From Nitrospinaceae bacterium (lineage in GTDB: Bacteria; Nitrospinota; Nitrospinia; Nitrospinales; VA-1), in assembly GCA_029261595.1 (NCBI GenBank), contig JAJDAZ010000026.1, positions 1 to 64,000 on the forward strand: a stretch of DNA of 64,000 nt. Reading direction: 5' to 3'. The notes under the pieces are model-generated. The model had not been told where the DNA came from and made no database searches. It worked only from the letters and a program-made list of their open reading frames with translations. Position numbers and translations under genes: made by a program. Shown here in pieces: positions 44,181 through 52,972 of this stretch. How positions within the stretch are numbered: position 1 is the stretch's first letter; each line of letters begins with the position of its first letter.

Positions 44181-44615
44181 TTACATTCCGACTTTTTCGC
44201 GGACTTCATCCATCAGCTTGGCGTCGATCAGGGTCACGCCTTTTTCGAGCGCGAAATTGATGACCGTTTTCTTGGCCATATTGCGCACGAAAAACGGCAC
44301 CTTTTTGATCCGGACCTGCGCTTCCTCAGTCCAGACGAGGTTGTCTTCCGGTTTGCCCTTGTCCAGTTCCTTTTTGGCCTGGGACAATTGCGACCCGACC
44401 ATGCTCATGGGTCCTGTGCCGACGCTCGATGCGCCGCCCATCTCGACACCCAGTTTGCTGACAAACTCGGTTTCAAATTGATTGGTCAGCATGGCGATCA
44501 TGTGACCGCATTTTTTGCACTTGAATTTCATGGCCAGATTTTTATTTTCCTCCGGCATGATTCCGTCCGTCTGGGTTTCCATCTGCTCATCACAAGGTAT
44601 ACAAAGGAATTTCAT
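44181..44615 (-). CDS. Zinc-ribbon protein with a PCP-reductase-type C-terminal domain
   Basis: The protein is 144 residues. Cys5/Cys8 (CIPC) and Cys33/Cys36 (CKKC) form an N-terminal metal-binding ribbon. Residues 94-144, from VWTEEAQVRIKKVPFFVRNM to LMDEVREKVG, match the small domain found at the C-terminus of light-independent protochlorophyllide reductase subunit B (PCP_red). In that enzyme it helps bind substrate. Outside phototrophs the domain occurs in standalone proteins of unknown role. It is 8 bp downstream of an Mrp-like ATPase gene and surely co-transcribed, so a joint role in cluster or redox-enzyme maturation is inferred. Confidence 0.8.
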   Translation of the reverse strand: MKFLCIPCDEQMETQTDGIMPEENKNLAMKFKCKKCGHMIAMLTNQFETEFVSKLGVEMGGASSVGTGPMSMVGSQLSQAKKELDKGKPEDNLVWTEEAQVRIKKVPFFVRNMAKKTVINFALEKGVTLIDAKLMDEVREKVGM

Positions 44616-44623
44616 TACTCCCC

Positions 44624-45517
44624 CTAATTGGATTTATTTTCAATAAATTTGATGATGGTATCGACTGTCGAGGCAATGGCTTTTCCGGTAATGGAATCCT
44701 TGTTCTCGGCGTAAAATAATGTTCCTGAATCGGTGGGCCGGGACACCCGCGTGTCGAAAGGAATTTTACCTATGTAGTTGATGCCTTTCTGACTGGATAA
44801 TTTTTCCGCGTCCTGGCCCTCAAAAAGTTTTCCTTCTTTATCGCAATGCGGGCAAACATAAGTGGCCATATTTTCAATCAGGCCGATGATAGGAACCCCC
44901 ATTTTATTGTTCTTGGTGATCGATTTTGAAACGATGTGCTGGGAAAGCTGGGACGGAATGGTGATCTCGACCACTCCCGCAAGTTCCGGAATCAGGTCGC
45001 GGATGTTGTCGATCCGGTCGCTTCCCGGCGGCATGTCGATCAGCAGATAATCGAGTTCCCCCCAATTGGTATCGGCCAGCAGTTCCCGCAAGGCGGTCGA
45101 TTCCATGGTGCTCACCCACGTGGAAGTGGCGCCTGCGTCTTCCGTCCACATGACGGGTGTGTCCGGGCCGGACAACAGCATGTCCATTGACATGATCTTG
45201 ATGCCCATGGCGCCTTCACCGGCGTCGATGCCGTCGTCGTCGATGACCAGTTTCTGATCATTCCCGACCCCCAGCAGATGCCCGATGCTGGGGCCGTTCA
45301 AGTCCGCATCTAGGATGCCGACGGAGTGCCCCCGGTCGGCCAGGCAGGCGGCGATATTGGCGGTGATGGAACTCTTGCCCACACCGCCTTTGCCGCTCAT
45401 CAAAGCGACCTTGTGTTTTATTTTGTCCAGCCTGTTGCGCAGTTTTTCTCTTTGCGAAACCACCTGGCTGATGATATTCGATCCGCCGTCTCCGGCAAGA
45501 TCTTCATAGGTTTTCAT
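44624..45517 (-). CDS. Mrp/ParA-like P-loop ATPase, second copy
   Basis: The protein is 297 residues from the ATG at 45517 (MKTYEDLAGD), which has AGGAG six bases upstream. A start at 45598 would add an unlikely extension. Deviant Walker A is ALMSGKGGVGKSSITAN, followed by GILDADLNGPSIGHLLG and LLIDMPPGSDRID. A CPHC pair in YVCPHCDKEGKLFEG is the probable cluster site. It lacks the MIP18 domain of the mrp at 39951 and is a distinct branch of the family. It pairs with the zinc-ribbon/PCP-reductase-domain gene 8 bp downstream. The family includes iron-sulfur carriers and NifH/BchL-like relatives, which makes the pairing interesting. Confidence 0.85.
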   Translation of the reverse strand: MKTYEDLAGDGGSNIISQVVSQREKLRNRLDKIKHKVALMSGKGGVGKSSITANIAACLADRGHSVGILDADLNGPSIGHLLGVGNDQKLVIDDDGIDAGEGAMGIKIMSMDMLLSGPDTPVMWTEDAGATSTWVSTMESTALRELLADTNWGELDYLLIDMPPGSDRIDNIRDLIPELAGVVEITIPSQLSQHIVSKSITKNNKMGVPIIGLIENMATYVCPHCDKEGKLFEGQDAEKLSSQKGINYIGKIPFDTRVSRPTDSGTLFYAENKDSITGKAIASTVDTIIKFIENKSN

Positions 45518-45738
45518 GCCTGCTCCTGATATCGGTAAGTGGTTGGTTTTAAATATAATGGAAATTTCCATGATCATCTTATCGAAAATATCAGCCATTG
45601 AAAAGGGATACTTTCATTTTGAGGATAACGCAAAAAATTCGTATATTTTGACTTTTCCATTGACCCTGCATGAGTTTCTAATTTAGATTAAATGGTTTTA
45701 GGTATTGAGATATTCGCCAAACAATCTCCGGGCTCTGC

Positions 45739-47886
45739 ATGGAACTTTCTGAAGAAGATAAAAAGCTCATCGAAGAAGAGGAATCCCTGTTTTATCGCAC
45801 CATAGAATCCCTGTGCGGGGACCTTCCCCAGGTACGGGCTTCCAAAATATCGGCCAATCAAATGGCACGAGAACTCACTCAGCAAATGGTCAACGAGTGG
45901 AATCACGAGGAAAGACAACCGCTGGTGTCCGATGAGGCGGTGGCTCACAAAATATCCGACATACGTAAAGAAACCGATCAGACGCTGATGGAGTTGATCC
46001 AGGAACCCTATTTTGGCCGTGTGGTTACAGATGAAGATGACGGCAGGGAAGTGGCCTTTCTGATCGGCAAAAAGAGCAATATCGAATCTGGAATCGTGGA
46101 TTGGCGAAACGGACCCATCTCCTCCCTGTATTTTAATTACCAGCAGGGTGAGGAATTTTTTGAAGAGATCAATGAGCGGGAACGCAGCGGCAGGATCAAA
46201 CTGAGGCGTTCCTACCGGGTCGATAATGGTCGGCTGGTGCAGATCGACACGCCGGAAGGCGTCTATCATGTCGACAGCAACGGCACCGGATGGCAAAAAC
46301 TGGATATCGATGTGGAAATCGCCGCCCATAAATCGCGCAATATTGGTTCGAGCGATAAAAAACTTCCGAACATCCTGTCCCTGATCACCAAAGATCAGTT
46401 CGAGTTGATCACCACAGACCCGGACCGGCCCGTGATCATTCAAGGGTCCGCAGGGTCCGGTAAGACCACGGTGGCTCTGCATCGGCTGGCCTGGCTCCTG
46501 CATGAAGAAAACTCATTTGCCCAGCCGGAGAAGACCCGTGTCCTGGTGATGAACAAATCCCTGCAGATTTATATCGACTCCACCCTGCCATCGCTGGGCA
46601 TTCATGGGGTGGAAACCTCCACATTCAATAGTTGGGCGCTATCGATCATCCGCAAGGCGACCAAGGGGAAATCGCATTTCAAGTTTCACAACCTTCCCGA
46701 TTTTGTGGAGAAGATAAAATTTTCCGAGGAAATACTATCGGCCATTTCGGGCCAGGTGGAAAAACAGAGTCGTCGCTCGGACCACTGGATTCGCGATACC
46801 TTTTCCCGCTGGCCGCATCTCGTCAAAAAATGGGACGAGGGCAGGGGAGGAGCCATTCTTCCCCGGATCCGAAATTTCGCTCACGAGGTCAATGGCGCAA
46901 AATTACCTGAAAAGGAAAAAAAGCAGATTCATATCTCACTCCGTTCCCTGCAGGGGAAAATGGAAGATTACATCAATGATATTTATGATTTGCTGGCCGA
47001 TTCGGACCATTTGCGGGGCTATTTAAAACCAGACCGCAAGCTCGACTACCATCTGGATTTTTTGAAACAACAAACCGAAAAGAACCGGAAGCATAAAAAT
47101 CTGGATTATTTCGACATGTCTCTCATCTTGTGTAATATCCAGTTGAAGAATGGCGGCTTGCCTGGAAAAAATGGCGACATTTCAAACCTGGACCATTTGG
47201 TCATTGATGAAGCCCAGGACTTTGGTCCCGTGGAATTCGCCATCATGATGAACGCGGTCCGGGACAAGCATAACCTGACCATTGTCGGCGACGTCAGCCA
47301 GAAAATTCTATTTTCCCGCAGGTTCATCGGCTGGGACAAAATCATAGATAGTTTAGGGCTCGACGAAAGTGATCTGATCCGCCTGGAAGTTTCTTTCCGA
47401 TGCACGGCTCAAATCATGACCCTGGCCAACCGGGTGGCGGGCAGTCCCAAAAAAGTGGACGGTCGACAGGGGCCACCGCCGACTTTCCAGAATGTGGCGG
47501 ACAAAGACGAATTGCTGGAAACCATCACCAACTGGGTACAGGTTTGTCAATCCACAGGCCCCAATAAATTAATCGCTCTCATTTGCCGTTACCCCAAACA
47601 GGCGATGGAGTTAAAGGAAGATCTTGCGGAGATGTTGCCAAAGGACGCGGGCCTTCGCCTGGGGCATCGGGATCAATTTTCCTTCGAGCCGGGGGTCATC
47701 GTGACCAACGTGCATCAGGTCAAGGGATTGGAGTTTGACGCGGTGTGTATCGTCGAGCCGAGCGAGGAAAATTATCCGCAGTTGCGTCCTGAAAGCCGCA
47801 ATTTGCTCTATGTCGGTATCACCCGTGCGGAGGATGAACTGATGCTGATAGGCGTCAAACCTTTTGCCAGGATTCTCAAGGAGTAA
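45739..47886 (+). CDS. UvrD/Rep-like helicase of the HelD type
   Basis: The protein is 715 residues. A charged N-terminal helical hairpin (residues 1-90) leads to PYFGRVV and GIVDWRNGPISSLYF, the pattern seen in HelD proteins. The 1A core has Walker A GSAGSGKTT (about 236-244) and motif II LVIDEAQDFGPVE (about 487-499). The C-terminal domain contains IVTNVHQVKGLEFDAV and LLYVGITRAEDEL (motifs V-VI). HelD proteins release stalled RNA polymerase in Gram-positive bacteria; the N-terminal hairpin is the part that enters polymerase. Here the hairpin is short, so function on RNA polymerase is uncertain. DNA helicase IV-like activity is the alternative. It is transcribed alone. Confidence 0.8.
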   Translation: MELSEEDKKLIEEEESLFYRTIESLCGDLPQVRASKISANQMARELTQQMVNEWNHEERQPLVSDEAVAHKISDIRKETDQTLMELIQEPYFGRVVTDEDDGREVAFLIGKKSNIESGIVDWRNGPISSLYFNYQQGEEFFEEINERERSGRIKLRRSYRVDNGRLVQIDTPEGVYHVDSNGTGWQKLDIDVEIAAHKSRNIGSSDKKLPNILSLITKDQFELITTDPDRPVIIQGSAGSGKTTVALHRLAWLLHEENSFAQPEKTRVLVMNKSLQIYIDSTLPSLGIHGVETSTFNSWALSIIRKATKGKSHFKFHNLPDFVEKIKFSEEILSAISGQVEKQSRRSDHWIRDTFSRWPHLVKKWDEGRGGAILPRIRNFAHEVNGAKLPEKEKKQIHISLRSLQGKMEDYINDIYDLLADSDHLRGYLKPDRKLDYHLDFLKQQTEKNRKHKNLDYFDMSLILCNIQLKNGGLPGKNGDISNLDHLVIDEAQDFGPVEFAIMMNAVRDKHNLTIVGDVSQKILFSRRFIGWDKIIDSLGLDESDLIRLEVSFRCTAQIMTLANRVAGSPKKVDGRQGPPPTFQNVADKDELLETITNWVQVCQSTGPNKLIALICRYPKQAMELKEDLAEMLPKDAGLRLGHRDQFSFEPGVIVTNVHQVKGLEFDAVCIVEPSEENYPQLRPESRNLLYVGITRAEDELMLIGVKPFARILKE

Positions 47887-47937
47887 CGGTCGAATTAGGA
47901 GAAAAAATTTTATTTTTTCAAAATTATGAAAAAAGTG

Positions 47938-47965
47938 TTGCGAAATTCCGGCCCGGAACTATATT
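47938..47965 (+). promoter_or_regulatory. Predicted promoter of an orphan transcription unit
   Basis: TTGCGA (47938-47943), 16-bp spacer and TATATT (47960-47965). It faces a gene-free stretch that ends in a strong terminator, so it would drive a transcript of about 180 nt. Confidence 0.45.
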
Positions 47966-47989
47966 GCAATTAGAGGGTTTGAGGCAACC

Positions 47990-48070
47990 TTGAACCAGGA
48001 GGTGTTTATCGAGGAAACCAGTCCACCATTCCAGACATTTAAGGTTAAGAACATAAAAGTCCATCTATAA
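47990..48070 (+). CDS. Possible 26-residue small protein (TTG start)
   Basis: The peptide reads as Met/Leu-NQEVFIEETSPPFQTFKVKN-IKVHL. It lies within the orphan transcription unit and has a GAGG ribosome-binding site. No signal peptide or membrane segment. It is too short to recognise, and the call rests only on context. Confidence 0.25.
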   Translation: MNQEVFIEETSPPFQTFKVKNIKVHL

Positions 48071-48119
48071 TTTTGGACCTACCCGAAAGAAAATTGACAT
48101 CGGGCCATAAAAAAGAGAA

Positions 48120-48154
48120 AAAACGCGTTGCATATCATGTAGCGCGTTTTTTTT
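48120..48154 (+). terminator. Strong Rho-independent terminator
   Basis: A nearly continuous 14-bp stem (AAAACGCG-T-TGCAT with ATGTA-G-CGCGTTTT, loop ATC) is followed by eight T residues in all. It ends the orphan unit 28 bp before truA, and may also stop read-through from the helicase gene. Confidence 0.85.
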
Positions 48155-48181
48155 ATTGCAATTTATCGCGGGGAATCAGGA

Positions 48182-48940
48182 TTGACTCGAAAATTTAAAC
48201 TCATTATTGAGTATGAAGGAACCCGCTACCATGGCTGGCAGGTGCAACCGAACGGACTCACCATTCAGGAAGTTCTGCAAAGTTGCCTTAAAAAAATCAC
48301 TCAGGAACAAGCATCCGTGGTGGGTTCGGGCCGAACCGACGCAGGTGTCCATGCCGAGGGGCAGGTGGCGCATTTTAGGACCGAATCCTCCATGACCCCG
48401 CATCAATTCATGATGGCCTTCAACAGCCTCCTGCCGCACGACATTGTGGTGAAAAATGTCGCCGAAGTCCCGGATGAATTTCATGCCCAACGGTCCGCCG
48501 TTCGCAAGATTTACCGCTACACGATTTTAAACCGGGAGTATCCCTCCGCCCTCCTGCACGATCGCTGTAATTTCATTCAAACTCCGCTGGATGTCAAAGC
48601 CATGCGGCGGGCGAAATCCTATCTGGAGGGCAAACACGATTTTTCCGCGTACAGAGCATCCAACTGCGAGGCCAGGAATCCAATTCGGGAAATTTACAAA
48701 ATCGACATTTCAAAAAAGCAGGATTTCATCACCCTGGATTTCGACGGCAATGGATTCCTGAAATACATGGTCCGCAATATCGTCGGAACCTTGATACAAG
48801 TGGGTCGAAATAAATTGTCGGCCAAAGAGGTGAAAACCATCCTGGAATCCCGCGACCGCAAAAATGCCGGCCCTACTGCACGGCCTTACGGTCTTTGTCT
48901 GGTTGAGGTTTTTTATGATGAGGAAAAGAAACCCTCTTGA
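48182..48940 (+). CDS. truA: tRNA pseudouridine synthase A
   Basis: TruA converts uridines 38-40 of the anticodon arm to pseudouridine. The protein is 252 residues. It opens FKLIIEYEGTRYHGWQVQPN. The catalytic Asp is in GSGRTDAGVHAEGQVAHF (near residue 52), followed by FHAQRSAVRKIYRYTI, DFSAYRASNCE and FLKYMVRNIVGTLIQVG. The start is a TTG at 48182 with GGGGA and CAGGA upstream; no ATG is available before the conserved region. It lies just after the strong terminator, and its downstream neighbour is convergent. Confidence 0.95.
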   Translation: MTRKFKLIIEYEGTRYHGWQVQPNGLTIQEVLQSCLKKITQEQASVVGSGRTDAGVHAEGQVAHFRTESSMTPHQFMMAFNSLLPHDIVVKNVAEVPDEFHAQRSAVRKIYRYTILNREYPSALLHDRCNFIQTPLDVKAMRRAKSYLEGKHDFSAYRASNCEARNPIREIYKIDISKKQDFITLDFDGNGFLKYMVRNIVGTLIQVGRNKLSAKEVKTILESRDRKNAGPTARPYGLCLVEVFYDEEKKPS

Positions 48941-48970
48941 ATAAGACCTTCAGAGAAAATTTTTGGATGC

Positions 48971-49609
48971 TCAATTCACAAACAGGACCACCAGCCAGGC
49001 GAGAATTTGATCCGGATCTTTGAAAAATACATCCTTCAGGCTTCCCGAACTTGAACACCAGAAGCCGCTGGATTTTGCCAGATTCGCCGGAAGCATTCCG
49101 CCCTGGCAATCCCCCGGTTTTTCATCGAATAATTTTTTCAGAACCAGGTATTTATCGTCCCAACGCAACTTCAAAGACCCTTTTTGGTCATTGGCGGTGG
49201 CTTCAAAATTGATGAGGTCATTTCTTTCATTTTCAATGGTGCCGGAGAGAGTCAAATTGGGGCCGTTGATTCCCGCCTGTGCTGAGATTCCCCTGTCGTC
49301 CTGGATGACTCCGCCGTAACTGATAAATCTCCCCAGTTCCTCGCGCTCGATAACAGAGTCCTGCTCCCCAATGCTGATTTTCAGAGTTTTGGCATCAAGA
49401 AATACTTCGATGGGGGTAACGACAGTAAAGCCTTCCCGGATCTCACCAAAAAAATGACCTTCTTCCTCATAAAGTGAAATTTTAATTTTGCCAGCATCCG
49501 TTTTGGCGAACAGGTTCAGTTGACCCAGGCCCCAGGCTTTAGTGCCCATGAAATTAAAAACAAACAAGACCAGCAGGATTCGTGCAAAATATGGAAAAAC
49601 TATTTTCAT
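48971..49609 (-). CDS. Exported protein of unknown function
   Basis: The protein is 212 residues from the ATG at 49609 (MKIVFPYFARILLVLFVFNF), which has AAGG upstream. The signal peptide is about 24 residues, ending near TKAWG. The mature part is mainly beta-strand, with LNLFAKTDAGKIKISLYEE, VIQDDRGISAQAGINGPNLT and a LRWDDKYLVLKKLF segment. Two Cys near the C-terminus (CQGG and WCSSS) may form a disulfide. Family not recognised. It is convergent with truA and follows a glycosyltransferase gene on its own strand. Confidence 0.6.
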   Translation of the reverse strand: MKIVFPYFARILLVLFVFNFMGTKAWGLGQLNLFAKTDAGKIKISLYEEEGHFFGEIREGFTVVTPIEVFLDAKTLKISIGEQDSVIEREELGRFISYGGVIQDDRGISAQAGINGPNLTLSGTIENERNDLINFEATANDQKGSLKLRWDDKYLVLKKLFDEKPGDCQGGMLPANLAKSSGFWCSSSGSLKDVFFKDPDQILAWLVVLFVN

Positions 49610-49727
49610 GAATTTACCTTTTTTAACAGGTTGGAAGTCCATACTTTAAAGACGGAAAAATAAACCTCGTCTACTAAACAGGATGGCAGAAGAGGCGGGA
49701 ATATTCCACTTAGGAGGATAATCGTTC

Positions 49728-50495
49728 TTATTCGTTGAAGGTCAGCTTTTTTCCGTTGGGATCGAAAATGGGAAAGGATTGTAATCCGTTCTTGGCCATA
49801 AAGTACTTGGTCGCTGTTCGCAGGACACCTAAACCGTACTTTACGCTCCTGCGAAAGCTGATAGAGGAAGCTTCCTCGAAATAGCGGGCAGGGCATGAAA
49901 CTTCTCCGACATTGAACCCGAAATATAGGACTTGAAGCAACATTTCATTGTCGAAAATAAAATCGTCCGAATTTTCCAGCAGGGGGATGGTGGTCAAAGT
50001 TTCTGCACTGAATGCCCGGTAGCCGGTGTGGTATTCGGAAAGTTTCTGGTTGATGATCAGGTTTTCTGAAAAGGTCAAAAACCGGTTGGCGTAGTATTTG
50101 TAAGCCGGCATGCCCCCCGCCATGGCCTTATTGCCAAGAATCCGGGAGCCGATCACTGCATCAAAAATCCCTTCGGCGATCATGAAAGCCATGGCGGATA
50201 TGAGCTTTGGTGTGTACTGGTAATCCGGATGGAGCATGATGACAATATCGCATCCCCGGCGCACCGCTTCCTTATAGCAGGTCTTTTGATTGGCCCCATA
50301 GCCTTTGTTTTGTTTGTGGACCAGGGTATTGATATTCAGTTCATTGGAGATTTCAACGGTATCGTCCTGGCTGGCGTCGTCGGTGAGGATGATGTCATCG
50401 ACCACCGCGCTTGGAATTTCCTGATAGGTTTTCAGGAGGGTTTTTTCGGCATTATAAGCCGGCATGACGACCGTGATGCGTTGTCCATTTATCAT
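49728..50495 (-). CDS. Family 2 glycosyltransferase, DPM1-like
   Basis: The protein is 255 residues, soluble. The GT-A fold shows ITVVMPAYNAEKTLLKTYQE, ILTDDASQDDTVEI, NKGYGANQKTCYKEA and a D-x-D-like IMLHPDYQYTPKLI. FDAVIGSRILGNKAMAGGMP and YHTGYRAFSAETL follow. DFIFDNEMLLQVLYFG is the acceptor-side helix. It is a different subfamily from the glycosyltransferase after trpA. The sugar donor and acceptor are unknown; a polyprenyl-phosphate acceptor is typical. It diverges from leuB. Confidence 0.85.
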   Translation of the reverse strand: MINGQRITVVMPAYNAEKTLLKTYQEIPSAVVDDIILTDDASQDDTVEISNELNINTLVHKQNKGYGANQKTCYKEAVRRGCDIVIMLHPDYQYTPKLISAMAFMIAEGIFDAVIGSRILGNKAMAGGMPAYKYYANRFLTFSENLIINQKLSEYHTGYRAFSAETLTTIPLLENSDDFIFDNEMLLQVLYFGFNVGEVSCPARYFEEASSISFRRSVKYGLGVLRTATKYFMAKNGLQSFPIFDPNGKKLTFNE

Positions 50496-50587
50496 GGGGT
50501 AGGTGTAAGTAAAAATTTTGGATAAAAATGTAGTGTTTCGACTAAAGGACCGCTGGCGCAGGCCGTATAATAAGGCAAAAATATATA

Positions 50588-50615
50588 TTTACAATGAGTT
50601 TAATGTGGCTATACT
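50588..50615 (+). promoter_or_regulatory. Predicted promoter of leuB-asd
   Basis: TTTACA (50588-50593), 16-bp spacer and TATACT (50610-50615). A start near 50622 lies downstream of the longest leuB reading frame's start, which supports the internal ATG at 50713. Confidence 0.5.
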
Positions 50616-50712
50616 TGCCGTGGTCACACTCCCAAGGTGGCTGAATTACTTGTTGGTAAAGCGGTTTCTTCCAGAATCACGCACTCTGCAAAAACAATTA
50701 AAAAGCTTAATT

Positions 50713-51804
50713 ATGAAACCAAATTTTAAAATCGCGTTATTGCCGGGCGATGGCATCGGACCGGAGGTTATTCAGGAAGCGGTCAAAATATTAAAAATAA
50801 TAGAAGCCAAACTGAATTTGACCCTTGAAACCGATGAGGTCCCGGTCGGGGGTGCGGGGTACGAGGCCACCGGACACCCGCTTCCCAAAGAGTCTCTGGC
50901 CACCGCTCAAAATGCCGATGCGGTTCTGCTGGGCGCGGTGGGTGGCCCAAAATGGGAGAAACTGGATTTTTCCCTGCGGCCCGAACGGGCGTTGCTTGGC
51001 CTTCGTTCATCCCTGAAGCTGTACGCCAATCTGCGTCCCGCCAAGATATTTCCGGCATTGCTGGAAGCTTCCACTTTGAAGCGAGAAGTGGTGGAAGGGC
51101 TGGATATTCTGGTGGTCCGGGAATTGACCGGAGGCATTTATTTTGGCGAGCCTCGCGGCATCGAGACTTTGCCCGACGGCACTCGTAGAGGGGTGAATAC
51201 CCTGGTCTATACCGAGCCTGAAATTGAACGCATCACAAAAATCGCGTTCCAGGTCGCCGGAAAAAGAAGCAAAAAAGTGATGTCGGTGGATAAGGCCAAC
51301 GTCCTGGAAACCACCGGGCTATGGCGGGAAGTGGCTACCCGGGTGCACAAAGACTATCCCGATATCGAGCTTCAGCACATGTACGTGGACAATTGCGCCA
51401 TGCAGTTGGTGCGCAACCCCAAACAGTTTGATGTGATCGTGACGACCAATATGTTCGGCGATATCCTGAGCGACGAAGCGTCGATGCTCACAGGCTCAAT
51501 AGGAATGTTGCCTTCGGCCAGCGTGGGCGGTGAAACCGGAATGTACGAACCGATTCACGGGAGCGCCCCGGATATTGCGGGCCAGGGCAAAGCCAATCCC
51601 CTGGCGACGATTCTTTCCGTCGGCATGATGTTCAAATATTCCTTAAACGAGGAAGAACCCGAACAATGGATCGAAGACGCTGTTGAAAGAGTATTGAATC
51701 ATGGAGTCCGCACCCCGGACATCATGTCCAGAGGAATGAAAGAAGTGGGGACCTCGGAAATGGGGGACCTGGTGGCTGAGGAATTGGAGACCAATGGCTT
51801 TTAG
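50713..51804 (+). CDS. leuB: 3-isopropylmalate dehydrogenase
   Basis: LeuB oxidises and decarboxylates 3-isopropylmalate in leucine synthesis. From the ATG at 50713 ([19 protein letters not shown]) the protein is 363 residues, the standard size. A frame open further upstream would add 65 untypical residues that precede the predicted promoter. Motifs: [62 protein letters not shown], and the metal-binding [19 protein letters not shown] with [20 protein letters not shown]. No leuCD in the window. The last 11 bp overlap asd. Confidence 0.95.
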   Translation: MKPNFKIALLPGDGIGPEVIQEAVKILKIIEAKLNLTLETDEVPVGGAGYEATGHPLPKESLATAQNADAVLLGAVGGPKWEKLDFSLRPERALLGLRSSLKLYANLRPAKIFPALLEASTLKREVVEGLDILVVRELTGGIYFGEPRGIETLPDGTRRGVNTLVYTEPEIERITKIAFQVAGKRSKKVMSVDKANVLETTGLWREVATRVHKDYPDIELQHMYVDNCAMQLVRNPKQFDVIVTTNMFGDILSDEASMLTGSIGMLPSASVGGETGMYEPIHGSAPDIAGQGKANPLATILSVGMMFKYSLNEEEPEQWIEDAVERVLNHGVRTPDIMSRGMKEVGTSEMGDLVAEELETNGF

Positions 51805-52813
51805 CAAAAAGGAAAAATATAACGTCGCTGTGGTTGGCGCCACCGGCGCCGTCGGCAGAAGAATGATCACCACGCTTGCGGAGCGGGATTTTCCCGTTGA
51901 CCGCCTGGTCCTCCTTGCTTCGGCCAGGTCTGCCGGACAGGTTTTGACATTTAAAGGAAAATCCATCGCGGTGGAACTCCTGACGGAATCTTCGTTTGCA
52001 GGTCAGGATTTTGCCCTTTTTTCCGCCGGAGCCAGCGTGAGCCTAAAATACGCGCCTTTTTCCGTGGATGCGGGTTGTATCGTCATCGACAACAGCAGTG
52101 CCTTTCGAATGGAAAAAGACATTCCCCTGGTGGTGCCCGAGGTGAATCCAGACGCTATTCCGGATCAACCGGAGATCATAGCCAACCCAAATTGTTCGAC
52201 CATACAAATGGTGGTCGCCCTGCACCCCATACATGCGAAGTACCGGATCAAAAGGGTTGTGGTTTCAACGTATCAATCCGTTTCCGGGTCGGGGCAAAAA
52301 GCGATAGCGGAATTGACCACTCAATCCATGGCTGTTCTGGACGGCAAAGATACATCCTCCGAAGTTTATCCTCACCAGATCGCCTTTAATTGTCTTCCGC
52401 ACATCGACGTCTTTCTGGATAACGGGTACACCAAGGAAGAAATGAAAATGGTGAATGAAACCCGGAAAATTTTGGGCGACGATTCCATCCAGGTATCGCC
52501 CACCACGGTTCGCGTTCCCGTGTTTTACTCTCACTCGGAATCGGTCAACGTGGAAACGGAAGCGCCCATTTCAGCGGAAGCTGTAAAAAAACTTTTGAGG
52601 CATTCCCCCGGGATCCGGGTAGTGGATGATCCTGAACGGAGTGAATATCCCCTGGCCATCGATGCCGAGGGAAAGGATGAAGTTTTTGTGGGCCGCCTTA
52701 GAAACGACTTGTCCAGAAAAAAGGCGATCAATTTCTGGATCGTGTCAGATAACCTCCGAAAGGGGGCCGCTTTAAATGCCGTTCAAATCGCCGAGCTGAT
52801 TGTGGGCCGCTAG
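51794..52813 (+). CDS. asd: Aspartate-semialdehyde dehydrogenase
   Basis: Asd supplies the branch point for lysine, diaminopimelate, methionine and threonine. The protein is 339 residues. The NADP loop is [15 protein letters not shown]. The nucleophile Cys is in [17 protein letters not shown] (near residue 134), followed by [16 protein letters not shown] and [18 protein letters not shown]. It overlaps the end of leuB by 11 bp, so the two are translated from one message. The leuB-asd order is common in several proteobacterial and related groups. Confidence 0.95.
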   Translation: MAFSKKEKYNVAVVGATGAVGRRMITTLAERDFPVDRLVLLASARSAGQVLTFKGKSIAVELLTESSFAGQDFALFSAGASVSLKYAPFSVDAGCIVIDNSSAFRMEKDIPLVVPEVNPDAIPDQPEIIANPNCSTIQMVVALHPIHAKYRIKRVVVSTYQSVSGSGQKAIAELTTQSMAVLDGKDTSSEVYPHQIAFNCLPHIDVFLDNGYTKEEMKMVNETRKILGDDSIQVSPTTVRVPVFYSHSESVNVETEAPISAEAVKKLLRHSPGIRVVDDPERSEYPLAIDAEGKDEVFVGRLRNDLSRKKAINFWIVSDNLRKGAALNAVQIAELIVGR

Positions 52814-52872
52814 CGAAGCGCTTGCATTATCGGAAATAATACGAAAATTCCTCCATTTTCAGTGACTTGGCC

Positions 52873-52906
52873 TTGACATTAGGCAAACACTAAGTGTATA
52901 TATAAT
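52873..52906 (+). promoter_or_regulatory. Predicted promoter of the coiled-coil gene
   Basis: A perfect TTGACA (52873-52878) is followed 18 bp later by TATATA (52897-52902), which overlaps a TATAAT (52901-52906). The start codon of the coiled-coil gene is about 65 bp further on. Confidence 0.6.
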
Positions 52907-52972
52907 GGCCACTTATTGATTTAAGTCGCTTGAAATTTCCTCGATTTCAATCCACCTTCAAGGAAGCCAGCC

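Larger units (their letters stand above)
47972..48154 (+). ncRNA. Candidate small RNA or small-protein transcript of ~180 nt
   Basis: This unit runs from the promoter to the terminator at 48120-48154. It contains short hairpins (GTCCA/TGGAC near 48050-48077; CCCGA/TCGGG near 48080-48106). It also contains a 26-codon ORF from a TTG at 47990 (NQEVFIEETSPPFQTFKVKN, then IKVHL), with GAGG five bases upstream, ending at 48070. An AGGAGG at 47997-48002 has no standard start at the right distance. Its length resembles 6S RNA, but the ends do not pair into a rod. Whether RNA, peptide or both is the product cannot be decided here. Confidence 0.4.

Noticed and set aside
47972-48154. 6S RNA in the helicase-truA gap
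   Set aside because: The length fits, but the 5' and 3' ends do not pair into the long rod with a central bubble that 6S RNA requires.
50518-50712. 65-codon N-terminal extension of leuB
   Set aside because: The extension contains the predicted promoter, is untypical in composition, and LeuB normally starts at the internal Met.
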